The notes: generated by a model from the sequence alone, not told the origin. 64,000 nucleotides of DNA from Streptomyces sp. NBC_00878 (GCF_026341515.1 NZ_JAPEOK010000001.1:3534001-3598000), one strand, 5' to 3'; positions 52,822 through 61,915 are shown, counted from the stretch's first letter. A program made the numbers and translations.

Positions 52822-54270
52822 GTGAGTGACACCCCATTCGGATTCGGCCTTCCGCCGGAGGAGCCGGACGACGGCGACGAGGGCAAGAAGAAGGACCAGC
52901 AGAGCGGTGGTGGTCAGGGACCTGCCAACCCGTTCGGTTTCGGGCCCGGCGGACCGGGCGGCCTGGGGGCGGACAACCCGCTCGCAGCCATGTTCGGTTC
53001 GCTGAACCCCAACGATCTGGGCGCCGCGTTCCAGCAGCTCGGCCAGATGCTCTCGTACGAGGGCGGGCCGGTGAACTGGGACATGGCCAAGCAGATCGCC
53101 CGCCAGACGGTGTCCCAGGGCACTCCCGACGGCACCAAGGACGCGAGCATCGGCCCCGCCGAGCGCACCCAGGTCGACGAGGCGGTGCGCCTGGCCGACC
53201 TGTGGCTGGACGACGCGACGTCGCTGCCGTCCGGCGCCGGTTCCGCGGTGGCCTGGAGCCGCGCGGAGTGGGTCGAGGCGACCCTGCCCGTGTGGAAGGA
53301 GCTCGTCGACCCGGTCGCCGAGCGGGTCGGCGCGGCCATGGGCGATGTCCTGCCCGAGGAGATGCAGGCCATGGCGGGCCCGCTCCTGGGGATGATGCGC
53401 TCCATGGGCGGCGCCATGTTCGGTACGCAGATCGGGCAGGCCGTCGGCGTGCTCGCGGGCGAGGTCGTCGGCTCGACCGACATCGGCCTGCCGCTCGGCC
53501 CGGTCGGCAAGGCCGCGCTGCTGCCGCTGAACATCCAGGCGTTCGGCAAGGACCTGAGCGTCCCCCAGGAAGAGGTGCGGCTGTATCTCGCCCTGCGCGA
53601 GGCCGCCCACCAGCGGCTCTTCGCCCACGTGCCGTGGCTGCGCTCGCATCTGTTCGGCGCGGTCGAGGGGTACGCGCGCGGGATCAAGGTCGACACGGCG
53701 AAGCTGGAGGACGTGGTCGGCCAGTTCGACCCGCAGAACCCGGAAGAGCTGCAGCAGGCACTCCAGCAGGGCATGTTCCAGCCGGAGGACACACCCGAGC
53801 AGAAGGCCGCCCTGGCCCGCCTGGAGACGGCGCTCGCGCTCGTCGAGGGCTGGGTGGACGCGGTGGTGCACGCGGCCGCGAAGCCGCGTCTGTCGTCCGC
53901 CGATGCTCTCCGGGAGACGCTCCGCCGCCGCCGTGCGACGGGCGGCCCCGCCGAGCAGACCTTCGCCACGCTGATCGGCCTGGAGCTGCGCCCGCGCCGG
54001 CTGCGGGACGCCTCGCGACTGTGGGCCTCGCTCACGGACGCGCGCGGTGTCGACGGCCGGGACGGCCTGTGGGCGCACCCGGACATGCTGCCGACCGCCT
54101 CCGACCTGGACGACCCGGACGGCTTCGTGCACCGCGAGCAGCTGGACTTCTCCGAGCTCGACAAGATGCTCGGCGAGGCCGCGGACGGCAGGACCGAGAA
54201 GCCGAACCTCACGAAGGACGAGCCCAAGGACGACGAAAAGGGCGACGAAAAGGGCGACGACGACAAGTGA
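52822..54270 (+). CDS. Zinc-dependent metalloprotease family protein (DUF2342-type)
   Basis: 482 residues. Gly/Pro-rich, disordered N-terminus with repeated PFGFG (~1-50). The family core: MGDVLPEEMQAMAGPLLGMMRSMGGAMFGTQIGQAVGVLAGEVVGSTDIGLPL, and YLALREAAHQRLFAHVPWLRSHLFGAVEGYARGI, where EAAHxR replaces a classical HExxH with the ligands partly kept. The tail is Asp/Glu/Lys-rich (DEPKDDEKGDEKGDDDK). GTG 52822. The NUDIX gene starts inside its stop (GTGA), so the two are coupled. Activity has not been shown for the family to my knowledge. Confidence 0.85.
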   Translation: MSDTPFGFGLPPEEPDDGDEGKKKDQQSGGGQGPANPFGFGPGGPGGLGADNPLAAMFGSLNPNDLGAAFQQLGQMLSYEGGPVNWDMAKQIARQTVSQGTPDGTKDASIGPAERTQVDEAVRLADLWLDDATSLPSGAGSAVAWSRAEWVEATLPVWKELVDPVAERVGAAMGDVLPEEMQAMAGPLLGMMRSMGGAMFGTQIGQAVGVLAGEVVGSTDIGLPLGPVGKAALLPLNIQAFGKDLSVPQEEVRLYLALREAAHQRLFAHVPWLRSHLFGAVEGYARGIKVDTAKLEDVVGQFDPQNPEELQQALQQGMFQPEDTPEQKAALARLETALALVEGWVDAVVHAAAKPRLSSADALRETLRRRRATGGPAEQTFATLIGLELRPRRLRDASRLWASLTDARGVDGRDGLWAHPDMLPTASDLDDPDGFVHREQLDFSELDKMLGEAADGRTEKPNLTKDEPKDDEKGDEKGDDDK

Positions 54271-54788
54271 GCCTGTACGACGACGCCGTCCTGGTCCTGA
54301 AGGACATCGAGGGCCAGGAGGAGCTGCGGCAGGCCTATCTCGACCATCTGGAGGCGCATCCGGACGGCATGTGGAAGGCCTGCACGGCCGGACACGTCAC
54401 GGCGAGCGCCCTGGTGATCGACCCCGGGCACGGCAGGGTGCTGCTGACGCTCCACAAAAAACTGCGGATGTGGCTCCAGATGGGTGGGCACTGCGAGCCC
54501 GGCGACGCCACCCTGGAGGCCGCCGCCCTGCGTGAGGCCACGGAGGAGTCGGGCATCGCGGGCCTGACACTGCTCCCGGGCGGACCCATACGCCTGGACC
54601 GGCATCCCATCCCGCCGCCGTGCAACTGCCACTTCGACGTGCAGTACGCGGTCGTGGCCGAGCCGGGCGCCGTCCAGGAGATCAGCGACGAGTCCCTGGA
54701 CCTGCGCTGGTTCCCGTACGACGAGGTGGCGAAGGTGGCCGACGACTCGGTCGTACGCCTACTGGGGGCAACACGAGCAAGGCTCTGA
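54267..54788 (+). CDS. NUDIX hydrolase
   Basis: 173 residues. NUDIX box GGHCEPGDATLEAAALREATEESGI (~73-97) is complete (G-x5-E-x7-REU-x-EE-x-GU). Other pieces: LVIDPGHGRVLLTLHKKLRMWLQMGGHCEPG and LDLRWFPYDEV. Hydrolyses a nucleoside diphosphate linked to an unknown group. GTG 54267 overlaps the TGA of the metalloprotease gene. An operon of these two is seen here. Confidence 0.92.
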   Translation: MSLYDDAVLVLKDIEGQEELRQAYLDHLEAHPDGMWKACTAGHVTASALVIDPGHGRVLLTLHKKLRMWLQMGGHCEPGDATLEAAALREATEESGIAGLTLLPGGPIRLDRHPIPPPCNCHFDVQYAVVAEPGAVQEISDESLDLRWFPYDEVAKVADDSVVRLLGATRARL

Positions 54789-54837
54789 CGAACGGGTAAG
54801 GGGCGGCCGCAATAGCGACCGCCCCTTACACCGACGC

Positions 54838-54962
54838 CCTCCAGGGGCGCGGGGCTGTGACCTTGTGCGACTCCTCCCCCACTCTCGGCTTCGCTCGAGC
54901 GGGAGGACCCCCATCGTGGGCGCGACAAGCCACGACGGACCGGCAGCCGTCCACGGGCCCGG
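54838..54962 (-). repeat. Composite of dispersed repeat families A and B
   Basis: CCAGGGGCGCGGGGCTGTGA (54841-54860; family B head), CTCCCCCACTCTCGGCTTCG with CTCGAGCGGGAGGACCCCC (family A tail, inverted), then GGGCGCGACAAGCCACGACG (family B tail). A family A fragment seems inserted in a family B copy. No gene in 54789-55003. Confidence 0.65.
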
Positions 54963-55003
54963 GCCCGTCCGCGAAACGCTCCGAAGAGCGCCCCGCGGAG
55001 GCC

Positions 55004-55759
55004 CTAACTCCAGACGTTGCCCTGGTTCTGCCCCCGGGCTCCCTGCTGCCCCATCCCGTACTGGGCGGCAACGCCCGACCCGATCACCGCGTTCTGCGGC
55101 GGCAGCATCTCGCTGGGCTGGACGAGCGCGTAGCCCTGGCCCATGAAGCTGAGCTCCCAGCCCTCACCGGTGTTGCCACGGCGCCGGAACACCCCGGAGG
55201 AGTGGGTCTGGGCCTGCATCTGTACGCGCAGACTCGTGGACCAGGCGACGATGGCGTCGGCGTCGCAGTTGACGTACCGGTCCGGCGTGACCTGAAGCAT
55301 CAGGGGCATTCCGGAGGTCATCAGGGCGACCTTGCCGCGCCCGGTGATGTTGAGCTGGTACTTGCCGGACCCGGAGATCCCGTACTGGCTGTCCACGGCG
55401 ATCACCTCGTGGTGCAGCGCGGAGTCCATCGCGAGGACGTAACTGCTGTCCACGGTGAGGCCGTCCTGCTCCACGTCCACCACATGGATGCGCTGGGCGA
55501 GATTGGCCAGGTAGACGGTGCCCTGCCCGTGGCAGCGCATCAGGTCGAGGCCCTCTCCGGTGTGCGCGCGCGAACGCTGCTGCCCGGAGTTCTGGAACTC
55601 GGCGTCGAACTCCACAAGACCCTGGTAGGCGACCATGGTGCCCTTGCGGGCCAGCACGTCGTCGTGGCCCTCCAGGACGACGCGCAGCATCTGCTTGTTC
55701 TGCAGGCTGTAGCGCTCCTGGGACTGCTGGTCGTTGTAGGCGAAAAGCGGGCTCTGCAT
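55004..55759 (-). CDS. AIM24-family protein (1)
   Basis: 251 residues, beta-rich jelly-roll of the AIM24/TRAP-like family. Features: MLRVVLEGHDDVLARKGTMVAYQGLVEFDAEF, MRCHGQGTVYLANLAQRIHVVDVEQDGLTVDSSYVLAMDSALHHEVIAV, GISGSGKYQLNITGRGKVALMTSGMPLMLQV, and FMGQGYALVQPSE. No membrane helix or signal. ATG 55759 gives MQSPLFAYNDQQ. Last of three same-strand genes with this domain; the order suggests one operon (13 bp to the next gene). Function in bacteria is unknown. Confidence 0.87.
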   Translation of the reverse strand: MQSPLFAYNDQQSQERYSLQNKQMLRVVLEGHDDVLARKGTMVAYQGLVEFDAEFQNSGQQRSRAHTGEGLDLMRCHGQGTVYLANLAQRIHVVDVEQDGLTVDSSYVLAMDSALHHEVIAVDSQYGISGSGKYQLNITGRGKVALMTSGMPLMLQVTPDRYVNCDADAIVAWSTSLRVQMQAQTHSSGVFRRRGNTGEGWELSFMGQGYALVQPSEMLPPQNAVIGSGVAAQYGMGQQGARGQNQGNVWS

Positions 55760-55772
55760 GGTGTGCTCCCCC

Positions 55773-56453
55773 TCAGCCCCGTACCCGGAGGCGGTCGGTG
55801 CTGTCCTCACTGGGCTGGACGACGACGATGCCCTGTCCGGAGAAGGCCATCTGGAAGGCCTCGCCGCTGCCCCGCCCGATGAGCGACTGCGCCTTGAAGC
55901 TGCGCTTGCCCTTCACCTTGAGGTTCGGGGACCAGGCGACGAGCGCGTCCGGGTCGACGTACGTCTCGTCCTCGCCGCCGCCGCAGTCGACGACGATGGG
56001 CTTGCCCCGGGAGGTCAGGGCGACCCAGCCCTGCCCGGAGATCTTGGTGTTCCACAGGCCCTGTCCGGCGAACTTCGCCAGCCCCTTGACGCGTTCGACG
56101 CCCCAGGTGAGGTGCGCGTCGAAGGCGAGCAGGTTGGTGGCATTGACGGAGATCCCGTCGCCGTTGAGGTTGATGACGACGACGTTCGCCCCGTAGTCGG
56201 AGAGGTAGAGCAGGCCGTCTCCGGAGCACTTCATCAGGGGTGCGCCCTCGCCGGTCATCCAGTCCTTGGCGATCTGGCGCACGGCCGGCGGATTCGGCTC
56301 GTACTGGACGAAGCCTTCGTAGGCGACCATCGACCCCACGCGCGCGAGGAGGTCGTTTCCGGTCTGCATGGCGACCTTGAGCATGTGGTTGCCGTGGTTC
56401 TCCATGCGTGCGGCAACGGGTGCCGGGGCGAAGCCCGCGAGCTGCTGGTTCAT
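55773..56453 (-). CDS. AIM24-family protein (2)
   Basis: 226 residues with the same fold as the neighbours: MLKVAMQTGNDLLARVGSMVAYEGFVQYEP, LMKCSGDGLLYLSDYGANVVVINLNGDGISVNATNLLAFDAHLTWGVERV, GQGWVALTSRGKPIVVDCGG, VVVQPSE. It differs from protein 1 by ~70% by eye but keeps all glycine-rich turns. ATG 56453 is 13 bp after the TerD-AIM24 stop. Middle gene of the trio. Confidence 0.87.
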   Translation of the reverse strand: MNQQLAGFAPAPVAARMENHGNHMLKVAMQTGNDLLARVGSMVAYEGFVQYEPNPPAVRQIAKDWMTGEGAPLMKCSGDGLLYLSDYGANVVVINLNGDGISVNATNLLAFDAHLTWGVERVKGLAKFAGQGLWNTKISGQGWVALTSRGKPIVVDCGGGEDETYVDPDALVAWSPNLKVKGKRSFKAQSLIGRGSGEAFQMAFSGQGIVVVQPSEDSTDRLRVRG

Positions 56454-56466
56454 TGGACGGGCTCCC

Positions 56467-58185
56467 TCAGACCTCGTACGGCTGGACGACGATGAAATTG
56501 CCGGGCGCGCCGCGGAATTGGAGGTTCACGCTCTCTCCGGTGTCGCCGGGGTAGGCGTTGCGGCGCATCCGTACCTGGCTGGAGACGATCACCTGGGACG
56601 CGGCGGACCACGCGACGACGGCGTTGCAGTCCGCGAACGTCGTCGGCGTCACGGGCAGCACCACGGGCACGCCACGCGTCTTCACGACGATCGTGCCGGT
56701 CCCCTGGAACTGCATCGTGAACAGCGCGCCTCCGGGGATGCCGTGCCCTTCGACGCGGCGCACCTCGTACTGGAGTGTCTCGTCGAAGGCGAGGACGTTC
56801 TCCGCGGAGACGCAGACGGCGTCGCCCTGCAGTTCGATCGGGTGCAGCATCGCGGAGTTTTCCGCGAGGAACACCTGGCCGCGGCCCGAGCAGCGCATCA
56901 GCTGCATCTCCTGGCCGGTCGCGTTGCCCACGATCCGCCCGGAGAAACCGGCGCCCTTGTAGCTGAAGTCGACCTTGCCCTGGTAGAGCACCATGCTGCC
57001 CTGGCGGGCCAGTACGGCCTGGTCGCCGCCCATGCCGAGGTCGACACGGACCATCTTCTTGTTCTGCTGGGTCCAGCGCTGCCCGGTGGGCGTCTCCTTG
57101 TAGGCCTGCAGTGCCGCGGTGACACCGGCGCCTCCCTGGGGGGCGCCCTGAGGTACTCCGTAGGCGGCGGGCGCACCCGGCGCACCGGTCTGACCGGGCA
57201 CCTGCCCGAACGGCGGCTGCTGACCGTAGCCGGGAGGCGGGGTCGGCTGGCCGTAGCCCGGGGGCGGGGCGGGTGCCTGAGGCGCCTGGGGCTGTCCGTA
57301 ACCGGGCGGCAGGGGCGCGGTCTGGCCGGGGGCCTGGCCGTACGGAGGCTGCTGCTGGCCCGGCTGCCCGTAGGGCGCGGGGGCGGGAGGGGCAGGGGCC
57401 GGCGGCGGTACCGGCGCGCCGCCGGGCGGGGTCATGGGCGCGATGATGGTCGGCGCGGCATGTACCGAAGGCGCGGGGGCCGGCGGTGGCGTGGTCCCCC
57501 GGGGCGGTGCGAAACCCTGGGCGACGGGCTGCGGAGCCGGGACGGGAGCCGGCGAGGCTGGGCCTGCCGGGGCGCCGAACGAGGGCGGTGCGGCAGCCTG
57601 GGCGGGCGGCGCGAACGACGGTGCGGCGGCCTGCGGCGCCGGGGCTGCGGGCTCCTCTTCGGCGACCTCGCCGCCGAAGTTCTTCAGGAGCGCGTCGAGC
57701 CCGCCGTCGAAGCCCTGTCCGACCGCGGCGAACCGCCACACGTCCTTGAGGTAGAAGTCGCCCAGCATCACGGCGCGTTCCGTGGAGAACTCGCCGCCGT
57801 TGAAGGAGTAGCGGGCCACTTCCTCGCCGCCCGCGACGATACGGAGGTATCCGGGGGCGACCTGCGACATCTGTCCGGCGCCGTCGATCGTCGCGGTGAA
57901 GGACAGCTTCTGGATCTGTGGCGGGATCCTGTCGAGCGTGACGCGGAAGGACTCCGTGTCGCCCGCCTGCGCGCCGAGAAGCTGGATGGACTCCTCGGGA
58001 GTCTTCGGCTGATTGAAGAAGACGAAGAACCGGTCGTCCGACAGCTGTTCGTCGGCGTCCAGACCGAAACAGCTGATGTCGAAGGTCAGCCCGGGGCCAG
58101 TGATCTGCACACCTACGTACAGATCGGTGCCCGCGGTGAGGTCACTGATCTTGGCCTTGTGGCCGCGTTGGAATTCCCTGGCCAT
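56467..58185 (-). CDS. TerD-AIM24 fusion protein
   Basis: 572 residues in three parts. Residues ~1-180: TerD/calcium-binding tellurite-resistance fold (REFQRGHKAKISDLTAGTDLYVGVQITG, FDISCFGLDADEQLSDDRFFVFFNQPKTPEESI, LDRIPPQIQKLSFTATIDG, GDFYLKDVWRFAAVGQGFDGGLDALLKNFGG). Residues ~185-345: Pro/Ala/Gln linker rich in GYGQP and APPP. Residues ~350-572: AIM24 domain (KMVRVDLGMGGDQAVLARQGSMVLYQGKVDFSY, MRCSGRGQVFLAENSAMLHPIELQGDAVCVSAENVLAFDETLQYEV, FIVVQPYEV). First gene of the trio; start ATG 58185 (MAREFQRGHKAK) is typical of TerD. Confidence 0.92.
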   Translation of the reverse strand: MAREFQRGHKAKISDLTAGTDLYVGVQITGPGLTFDISCFGLDADEQLSDDRFFVFFNQPKTPEESIQLLGAQAGDTESFRVTLDRIPPQIQKLSFTATIDGAGQMSQVAPGYLRIVAGGEEVARYSFNGGEFSTERAVMLGDFYLKDVWRFAAVGQGFDGGLDALLKNFGGEVAEEEPAAPAPQAAAPSFAPPAQAAAPPSFGAPAGPASPAPVPAPQPVAQGFAPPRGTTPPPAPAPSVHAAPTIIAPMTPPGGAPVPPPAPAPPAPAPYGQPGQQQPPYGQAPGQTAPLPPGYGQPQAPQAPAPPPGYGQPTPPPGYGQQPPFGQVPGQTGAPGAPAAYGVPQGAPQGGAGVTAALQAYKETPTGQRWTQQNKKMVRVDLGMGGDQAVLARQGSMVLYQGKVDFSYKGAGFSGRIVGNATGQEMQLMRCSGRGQVFLAENSAMLHPIELQGDAVCVSAENVLAFDETLQYEVRRVEGHGIPGGALFTMQFQGTGTIVVKTRGVPVVLPVTPTTFADCNAVVAWSAASQVIVSSQVRMRRNAYPGDTGESVNLQFRGAPGNFIVVQPYEV

Positions 58186-58328
58186 GCGTAACGACCGTCC
58201 CCCATCCCGAATGCGAGTGCGTCGCGTCAGGCTAACGGCAAAATCCAGCCGCGGACGAAGCCGGTACAGACCCGGTACAGAATCCCTGCCTCGCGCGGTC
58301 CGGGCAGGGTTTCGGCGTCAGGCCGAGG

Positions 58329-58925
58329 TCACTCGCCGCGGGCCGTCGGCAGGTGGGGCAGCCGGTCGGCGGCGACCACTCCTTCGAGGTAGCCGCGGGC
58401 CCGTTCGGTCCGCGGATAGGCCTCCAGGAGCCGCCAGAAGTCGGCGCCGTGGCCGGGCACGAGCAGGTGCGCGAGTTCGTGGACGAGGACGTAGTCGACG
58501 ACGTATTCGGGCATGCCCTGCAGCCTGTGCGAAAGGCGGATACTGCCCTCGGCGGGGGTGCACGAGCCCCAGCGGGTGTTCTGATTGGTGACCCACCGGA
58601 CCGAGGTGGGCAGGGCCCGGCCGTCGAAATACAGGTCGGAGAGGCGCGCGGCACGCTCGGACAGCTCGGTGTCGCCGAGCACGCGTTTGTTCTCCTGTGC
58701 GGCGAGCTTGTCGAGCATGACGGTGACCCAGCGCTGCTCCTCCGCCTCGGACATGCGGGCGGGGATGAGCACGACGGTGCGATCGCCTTCACGGTACGCG
58801 GAGACCGTTCTGCGCCGTCGCGCGCTCCTGCGGACCTCGATCGCGCTCGCCCCCGAGCCGCTTGGCGGCTGGCTCGTCGTGCTGCGCTGTGGGTTTCCGG
58901 CACGGTGCAGTGGGTCGGCGGGCAC
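58329..58925 (-). CDS. YgjP/SprT-like (M48-type) zinc metallopeptidase
   Basis: 198 residues. HELAHLLVPGHGADFWRLLE (~145-164) is the zinc motif with third ligand His in GHG. Upstream WVTNQNTRWGSCTPAEGSIRLSHRLQGMPEYVVDYVLVHELAHL is the YgjP-like block. The N-terminal ~40 residues are Arg/Ser-rich (EVRRSARRRRTVSAY). Substrates unknown; YgjP relatives occur next to restriction or housekeeping genes. GTG or ATG at 58925 is used. Divergent from the ThiF-like gene. Confidence 0.85.
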   Translation of the reverse strand: MPADPLHRAGNPQRSTTSQPPSGSGASAIEVRRSARRRRTVSAYREGDRTVVLIPARMSEAEEQRWVTVMLDKLAAQENKRVLGDTELSERAARLSDLYFDGRALPTSVRWVTNQNTRWGSCTPAEGSIRLSHRLQGMPEYVVDYVLVHELAHLLVPGHGADFWRLLEAYPRTERARGYLEGVVAADRLPHLPTARGE

Positions 58926-59135
58926 GCCCCGACGTTACCCGTTGCACACAGGGGAAGTCCCGCCTCCGGGGCGCATCGATGCCGAACCGCACCCCACGCG
59001 CTTGATTTGTACGACGAATACCCACCGCCTGTGGACAACTTTCGGCACGTGCCGGGCAATGCGGGCATGCTGGCATTCGACCGGCGGAGCAGGACGAACA
59101 CCCGCCGGCACAACGGGGACGTACGGGGGCCGGTC

Positions 59136-60329
59136 ATGCATCCGATGGTGAAACCCGCGCTGCGGCGCGGCTGGCGGGATCTGAACACTGTGCAGTTCGG
59201 GATGGCACCCGCACACGCGATGGTGCTCGGCCCGATGGACACAGCGACGGGCAGCCTCCTGACCTTGTTCGACGGCACACGCGGGCTGCCGCTCTTACGC
59301 GACGAGGGGCGCCGCATGGGACTGCCGGACGGCCATGTCGACGGCCTCGTGGAGCGGCTGGCCCGGGCGGGGCTGCTGGACGACGCGACAGGGGGCGGCC
59401 CGGCCGCCGACGCTTTGCGCAAGAAACCGGCGGTTCTCGACCGGCTGCGGCCCGACGCCGCGTCGCTCTCCCTGGTCGCTCCGGAACCGGGCGAGGCCAT
59501 GCGCCGGCTGGCGGCCCGCCGCTCACTGCGCGTACAGGTGCGGGGCGCCGGCCGGGTGGGCGTGGTACTGGCCGCGGCGCTGGCGGGCGCGGGCGTGGGC
59601 CAGGTCGATGTGCACGACGGCGGCTGTGTCGAGCAGTGGGACGTGGCTCCGGGCGGGCTGCCCGTCGAAGCCATCGGCGAGCGCAGGGACGAGGCCGCAC
59701 GCCGTGCGGTGCGCCGTGCGGCACCGGACCGCGCGCCCCGGAGCCGCGGCGCGCGCTCGGCTCCCGAAGCAGAGGATCCGGGTCTCTCTCTGGTGATCAT
59801 CGCGCCCCGCGACGGTCTCGCGGTCCACGCGCCCGACCCGTCGGCCACCGAGCCCCTGATCGAGTCCGGAACACCGCATCTGTACGCCGGGGTCGTGGAA
59901 GGCACAGGCGTCGTCGGTCCGCTCGTCCTGCCGGGCGACACGGCCTGCGCGGGCTGCCTGGACCTGGGGCGCACAGACCGGGACCCGACCTGGCCACGCT
60001 TGCTGGCACAGTGGCGTTCCGGCCAGTCCCGTCATGTACCGGCGTGCGATCTGACACTGTCCGCCGCGGTCGCCGGGCTGGCCGCGGGGCATGCGCTCGC
60101 TTTTCTGGACGGGGAGTTGCCGTCGAGTGCGGGGGCCCGCTGGGAGGTTTCGGTGCCTGGTTTCCACTGGCACGCGAACCCGGTGTGGCAGCATCCCGCA
60201 TGCCGCTGCGGGGCCGCGGAGAAAGGTAAGGGGGAGCAGACCTCGGACGACGAAGGGCCGCACGAGACAATGGCCGGGCAACAGCCGCACGCGGCACGGC
60301 TGTCCGGTACTTGGAGGGCGCATGTCTGA
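59136..60329 (+). CDS. ThiF-like/E1-like protein (TOMM-type N-terminal region), contains TTA codon
   Basis: 397 residues. The N-terminal ~100 residues (VKPALRRGWRDLNTVQFGMAPAHAMVLGPM, LLTLFDGTRGLPLLRDEG) resemble a leader-binding winged helix; the middle (~130-180) is a ThiF/E1 Rossmann start, RVQVRGAGRVGVVLAAALAGAGVGQVDVHDGGCV; CAGCLDLGRTDRDPTWPRLL (~275) and CRCG near the end give a Cys-based zinc site. The adenylylation residues are only partly visible, so activity is uncertain. Codon 54 (59295-59297) is TTA, which in Streptomyces needs the bldA tRNA. ATG 59136 lies after CGGGGGCC. The next gene overlaps its stop by 8 bp. Confidence 0.8.
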   Translation: MHPMVKPALRRGWRDLNTVQFGMAPAHAMVLGPMDTATGSLLTLFDGTRGLPLLRDEGRRMGLPDGHVDGLVERLARAGLLDDATGGGPAADALRKKPAVLDRLRPDAASLSLVAPEPGEAMRRLAARRSLRVQVRGAGRVGVVLAAALAGAGVGQVDVHDGGCVEQWDVAPGGLPVEAIGERRDEAARRAVRRAAPDRAPRSRGARSAPEAEDPGLSLVIIAPRDGLAVHAPDPSATEPLIESGTPHLYAGVVEGTGVVGPLVLPGDTACAGCLDLGRTDRDPTWPRLLAQWRSGQSRHVPACDLTLSAAVAGLAAGHALAFLDGELPSSAGARWEVSVPGFHWHANPVWQHPACRCGAAEKGKGEQTSDDEGPHETMAGQQPHAARLSGTWRAHV

Positions 60330-61725
60330 TCTTCCCCGGAAGGCGGTCACCCGAACCGCCAAGCTCGCCGCACTACCGCTCGGCTTCGCCGGGCGGGCGA
60401 CCTGGGGACTCGGCAAACGAATCGGCGGCAAGTCCGCCGAGCTCGTGGGTCGCGAGCTGCAACAACGCACGGCGGAGCAGCTTTTCAAAGTGCTCGGCGA
60501 GCTCAAGGGCGGCGCCATGAAGTTCGGGCAGGCCATGTCCGTCTTCGAGTCGGCGCTGCCCGAGGAGGTCGCGGGTCCATACCGCGCGGCGCTGACGAAG
60601 CTCCAGGAAGCGGCCCCTCCGATGCCGACCCGCACGGTGCACTCCGTACTGGCGGAGCGACTCGGCGAGGACTGGCACGACCTGTTCCTGGAGTTCGAGG
60701 ACAAGCCCGCCGCGGCTGCCTCGATCGGCCAGGTACACCGGGCGGTGTGGCACGACGGCCGGGAGGTCGCGGTCAAGGTGCAGTACCCGGGGGCAGGCGA
60801 GGCCCTCCTGTCCGACCTGAACCAATTGAGCAGATTTGCCCGCCTCTTGGGTCCGTTGATTCCCGGAATGGACATCAAGCCGCTCATCGCGGAGCTGCGC
60901 GACCGGGTGTCCGAGGAGCTCGACTACGCCCTGGAGGCACAGGCACAGCGGGCGCACGCGGAGGAGTTCACGGACGACCCGGATGTGCTGGTGCCGGCCG
61001 TGGTCCACCAGTGCGAGCAGGTCCTGGTGACGGAGTGGATCGACGGAATCCCCCTGTCCGAGGTGATCACCGACGGTACGCAGGAGCAGCGGGACCGGGC
61101 AGGCCAGCTCCTGGCCCGCTTCCTCTTCTCCGGCCCGTCCCGCACCGGCCTGCTGCACGCCGACCCGCACCCGGGCAACTTCCGCCTCCTGCCGGACACC
61201 CCCGAAAACAGCGAAGACACCGAGAGCCCCGGCGGCAAGGCCGGCTGGCGGCTCGGCGTCCTGGACTTCGGCACGGTGGACCGCCTGCCGGGCGGCCTGC
61301 CCCCGACGATCGGCAGCTCTCTCCGGATGACCCTCGACGGCGAAGCCGACGCGGTCTACGACCTGCTCCGCGAGGAGGGCTTCGTCAAAGAGTCCATAGA
61401 ACTCGACCCGGACGCCGTACTGGACTACTTGCTCCCCATCATCGAGCCGGCCCAGGCCGACGAATTCACCTTCACCCGCGGCTGGATGCGCAGCCAGGCG
61501 GCCCGTATCGCCGACCCCCGCTCCCCCGCACACCAACTCGGCAAGCAACTCAACCTGCCCCCGGCGTACCTGCTGATACACCGGGTGACCTTGAGCACCA
61601 TCGGTGTGCTGTGCCAGTTGGGGGCAACGGTGCGCCTGCGGGATGAACTGGAGGAGTGGCTGCCGGGGTTCCTGCCGGAGGACGAAGAGACACTGGCGGA
61701 GGGGGAATCAGCAGCTGAGGCGTGA
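60322..61725 (+). CDS. ABC1/ADCK (UbiB)-family atypical kinase
   Basis: 467 residues. The family mark KxGQ is in GAMKFGQAMSVFE (~72), the Ala-rich nucleotide loop in AAAASIGQVHRAVW (~134), the invariant Lys in REVAVKVQYPG (~152), ELDYALEAQAQR as the ExD-type motif (~200), HADPHPGNF for the catalytic loop (~283) and LDFGTVDRL for DFG (~318). Starts with RKAVTRTAKLAALPLGFAGRATWGLGKR. Role unknown in actinobacteria, probably in quinone or membrane lipid upkeep. Begins 8 bp before the ThiF-like stop; operon partner. Confidence 0.92.
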   Translation: MSDLPRKAVTRTAKLAALPLGFAGRATWGLGKRIGGKSAELVGRELQQRTAEQLFKVLGELKGGAMKFGQAMSVFESALPEEVAGPYRAALTKLQEAAPPMPTRTVHSVLAERLGEDWHDLFLEFEDKPAAAASIGQVHRAVWHDGREVAVKVQYPGAGEALLSDLNQLSRFARLLGPLIPGMDIKPLIAELRDRVSEELDYALEAQAQRAHAEEFTDDPDVLVPAVVHQCEQVLVTEWIDGIPLSEVITDGTQEQRDRAGQLLARFLFSGPSRTGLLHADPHPGNFRLLPDTPENSEDTESPGGKAGWRLGVLDFGTVDRLPGGLPPTIGSSLRMTLDGEADAVYDLLREEGFVKESIELDPDAVLDYLLPIIEPAQADEFTFTRGWMRSQAARIADPRSPAHQLGKQLNLPPAYLLIHRVTLSTIGVLCQLGATVRLRDELEEWLPGFLPEDEETLAEGESAAEA

Positions 61726-61744
61726 GCTTGGGCTGGCGTTCTAT

Positions 61745-61799
61745 GGGCGGGGCGGGCGGGGTGGGGTGGGGAGGGGAGGGGGAGGGGGGAGGGGAGGGG
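61745..61799 (+). other. G-run tract, possible quadruplex former
   Basis: Eleven or more runs of 3-6 G separated by 1-2 bases on the plus strand, such as GGGGTGGGGAGGGGAGGGGG-type order, between the ABC1 kinase gene and the convergent small gene. No gene in 61726-61915. Confidence 0.7.
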
Positions 61800-61915
61800 C
61801 CCCGAAGGAACTCCAAGGCACAACGCACCGCGGGGACCGGCCCCTTCGGACCGGCCCCCGCGATCAGTTGTTGTTGCTGTTGCCGTTGTTCCAACGGCTT
61901 TGCTTCATAGCCGCG

